A program made the position numbers and the translations under genes. Positions 4,601 through 5,169 of a stretch of 5,169 nucleotides of DNA are shown here, one piece after another. The notes under the pieces were generated by a model. It saw only the letters and a program-made list of their open reading frames with translations. It was not told the origin of the DNA and ran no database searches. How positions within the stretch are numbered: the first letter of the stretch is position 1; the number at the start of each line of letters is the position of its first letter. The DNA comes from Kocuria sp. (GTDB lineage: Bacteria > Actinomycetota > Actinomycetes > Actinomycetales > Micrococcaceae), in contig JAKDKI010000180.1 of assembly GCA_030453435.1 (NCBI GenBank), positions 1 through 5,169 of the forward strand, in the 5' to 3' direction.

Positions 4601-5169
4601 TTAGGCCGTCCAACCCTCGATCACGGCAATGCCGAAGAAGACCACGAACGCACCGGCCACCACGTACATGAGCGGGTGGACATCGCGCCAGCGGCCCTGC
4701 ACCACGCGGATGAACACGAAGGACACGAAGCCCGCTCCAATGCCGTACGCAATGGAGTAGGTGAAGGGCATGACGGCGAAAGTCAGGAACGCGGGAACGG
4801 ACACGCCCCAGTCCTCCCAGTCGATGTGCACCACGTTCTTGGCCATCAGGAAGCCCACGACCACCATGGCCGGGGCCACGGCCTCGAAGGGCACCACGTT
4901 GACCAGCGGGGTCAGGAACATGGCCAGGAGGAACATGATGCCGGTGACCACGTTGGCCAGGCCGGTGCGAGCGCCGTCGGCAATACCGGTGGAGGACTCC
5001 ACGAAGATCTGGTTGGAGGAGACCGAACCCGCGCCGCCGGCCACGGCACCGAAGGCGTCGACCAGAAGCACGCGGTCAACGCGCTCGATCTGACCGTTCT
5101 TGTCGACCAGACCGGCCTGCTGGGAGAGGCCCACCATGGTGCCCATGGCGTCGAAGAAGATGGACAGCA
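4601..5169 (-). CDS. AzgA/PbuG-type NCS2 purine (adenine/guanine/hypoxanthine) permease, C-terminal part (5' end beyond window)
   Basis: This fragment of 188 complete codons before the stop belongs to the AzgA-like branch of the NCS2 nucleobase transporters, which import adenine, guanine or hypoxanthine with protons across the cytoplasmic membrane. Family landmarks in the fragment are SIFFDAMGTMVGL near its start, RVLLVDAFGAVAGG, SVSSNQIFVESSTGIADGAR and the EAVAPAMVVVGFLM helix. Hydrophobic segments follow to the C-terminus, which ends VIEGWTA. AzgA-type proteins are about 450-490 residues, so some 60% of the protein, including the N-terminal membrane helices, lies beyond the right edge. The exact purine cannot be assigned from the visible part. 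The reading frame is intact and ends in TAA at 4601-4603, facing the urea transporter tail to tail. Confidence 0.92.
   Translation of the reverse strand, partial: LSIFFDAMGTMVGLSQQAGLVDKNGQIERVDRVLLVDAFGAVAGGAGSVSSNQIFVESSTGIADGARTGLANVVTGIMFLLAMFLTPLVNVVPFEAVAPAMVVVGFLMAKNVVHIDWEDWGVSVPAFLTFAVMPFTYSIAYGIGAGFVSFVFIRVVQGRWRDVHPLMYVVAGAFVVFFGIAVIEGWTA

Noticed and set aside
1..5169. CRISPR arrays, tRNA genes, insertion sequences, toxin-antitoxin pairs or phage-defence genes.
   Set aside because: No regularly spaced repeats, tRNA-like cloverleaf, transposase motifs or flanking terminal repeats were seen; the genes are all accounted for by metabolic and transport families.

Overview
The window looks like chromosomal DNA from a high-GC Gram-positive bacterium, most likely an actinobacterium of the Micrococcales. 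The evidence is the strongly G/C-ending codons, the use of GTG starts, a long phosphate acetyltransferase with an N-terminal regulatory region, and start codons that lack Shine-Dalgarno sequences. The genus cannot be fixed from the sequence alone. I see no transposase, integrase, phage gene, tRNA, rRNA or CRISPR array. It reads as ordinary core or near-core chromosome.

Layout from left to right: (1) Positions 1-1499, minus strand, hold the N-terminal ~500 residues of Pta (acetyl-CoA/acetyl-phosphate interconversion), cut by the left window edge. (2) Positions 1500-1629 are a divergent intergenic region with a Shine-Dalgarno for pta, a possible -10 element and a 9-bp direct repeat. (3) A plus-strand run follows: a small MTH1187/YkoF-type thiamine-binding protein (1630-1992), a spermidine-synthase-like methyltransferase-fold protein (2011-2946), a single-domain VOC/glyoxalase-like protein (2993-3358) and a urea transporter (3406-4521). 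(4) A convergent junction (4522-4600) is rich in inverted repeats and has a good hairpin. (5) From 4601 to the right edge, minus strand, lies the C-terminal part of an AzgA/PbuG-type NCS2 purine permease.

The genes do not form one obvious pathway. The thiamine-binding and SpeE-like genes are 18 bp apart and probably co-transcribed. The VOC and urea-transporter genes are preceded by -10-like hexamers 6-7 bp before the start codon and no Shine-Dalgarno, so each may have its own leaderless promoter. The only thematic link is between the urea transporter and the purine permease, which meet tail to tail: both import nitrogen compounds, and urea can be an end product of purine breakdown.

The most unusual item is the urea transporter. 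It carries a hydrophilic, low-complexity insertion of about 80 residues between its first membrane segment and its first pore motif, and it has variant residues in the conserved pore motifs. I found no convincing new multi-gene system.
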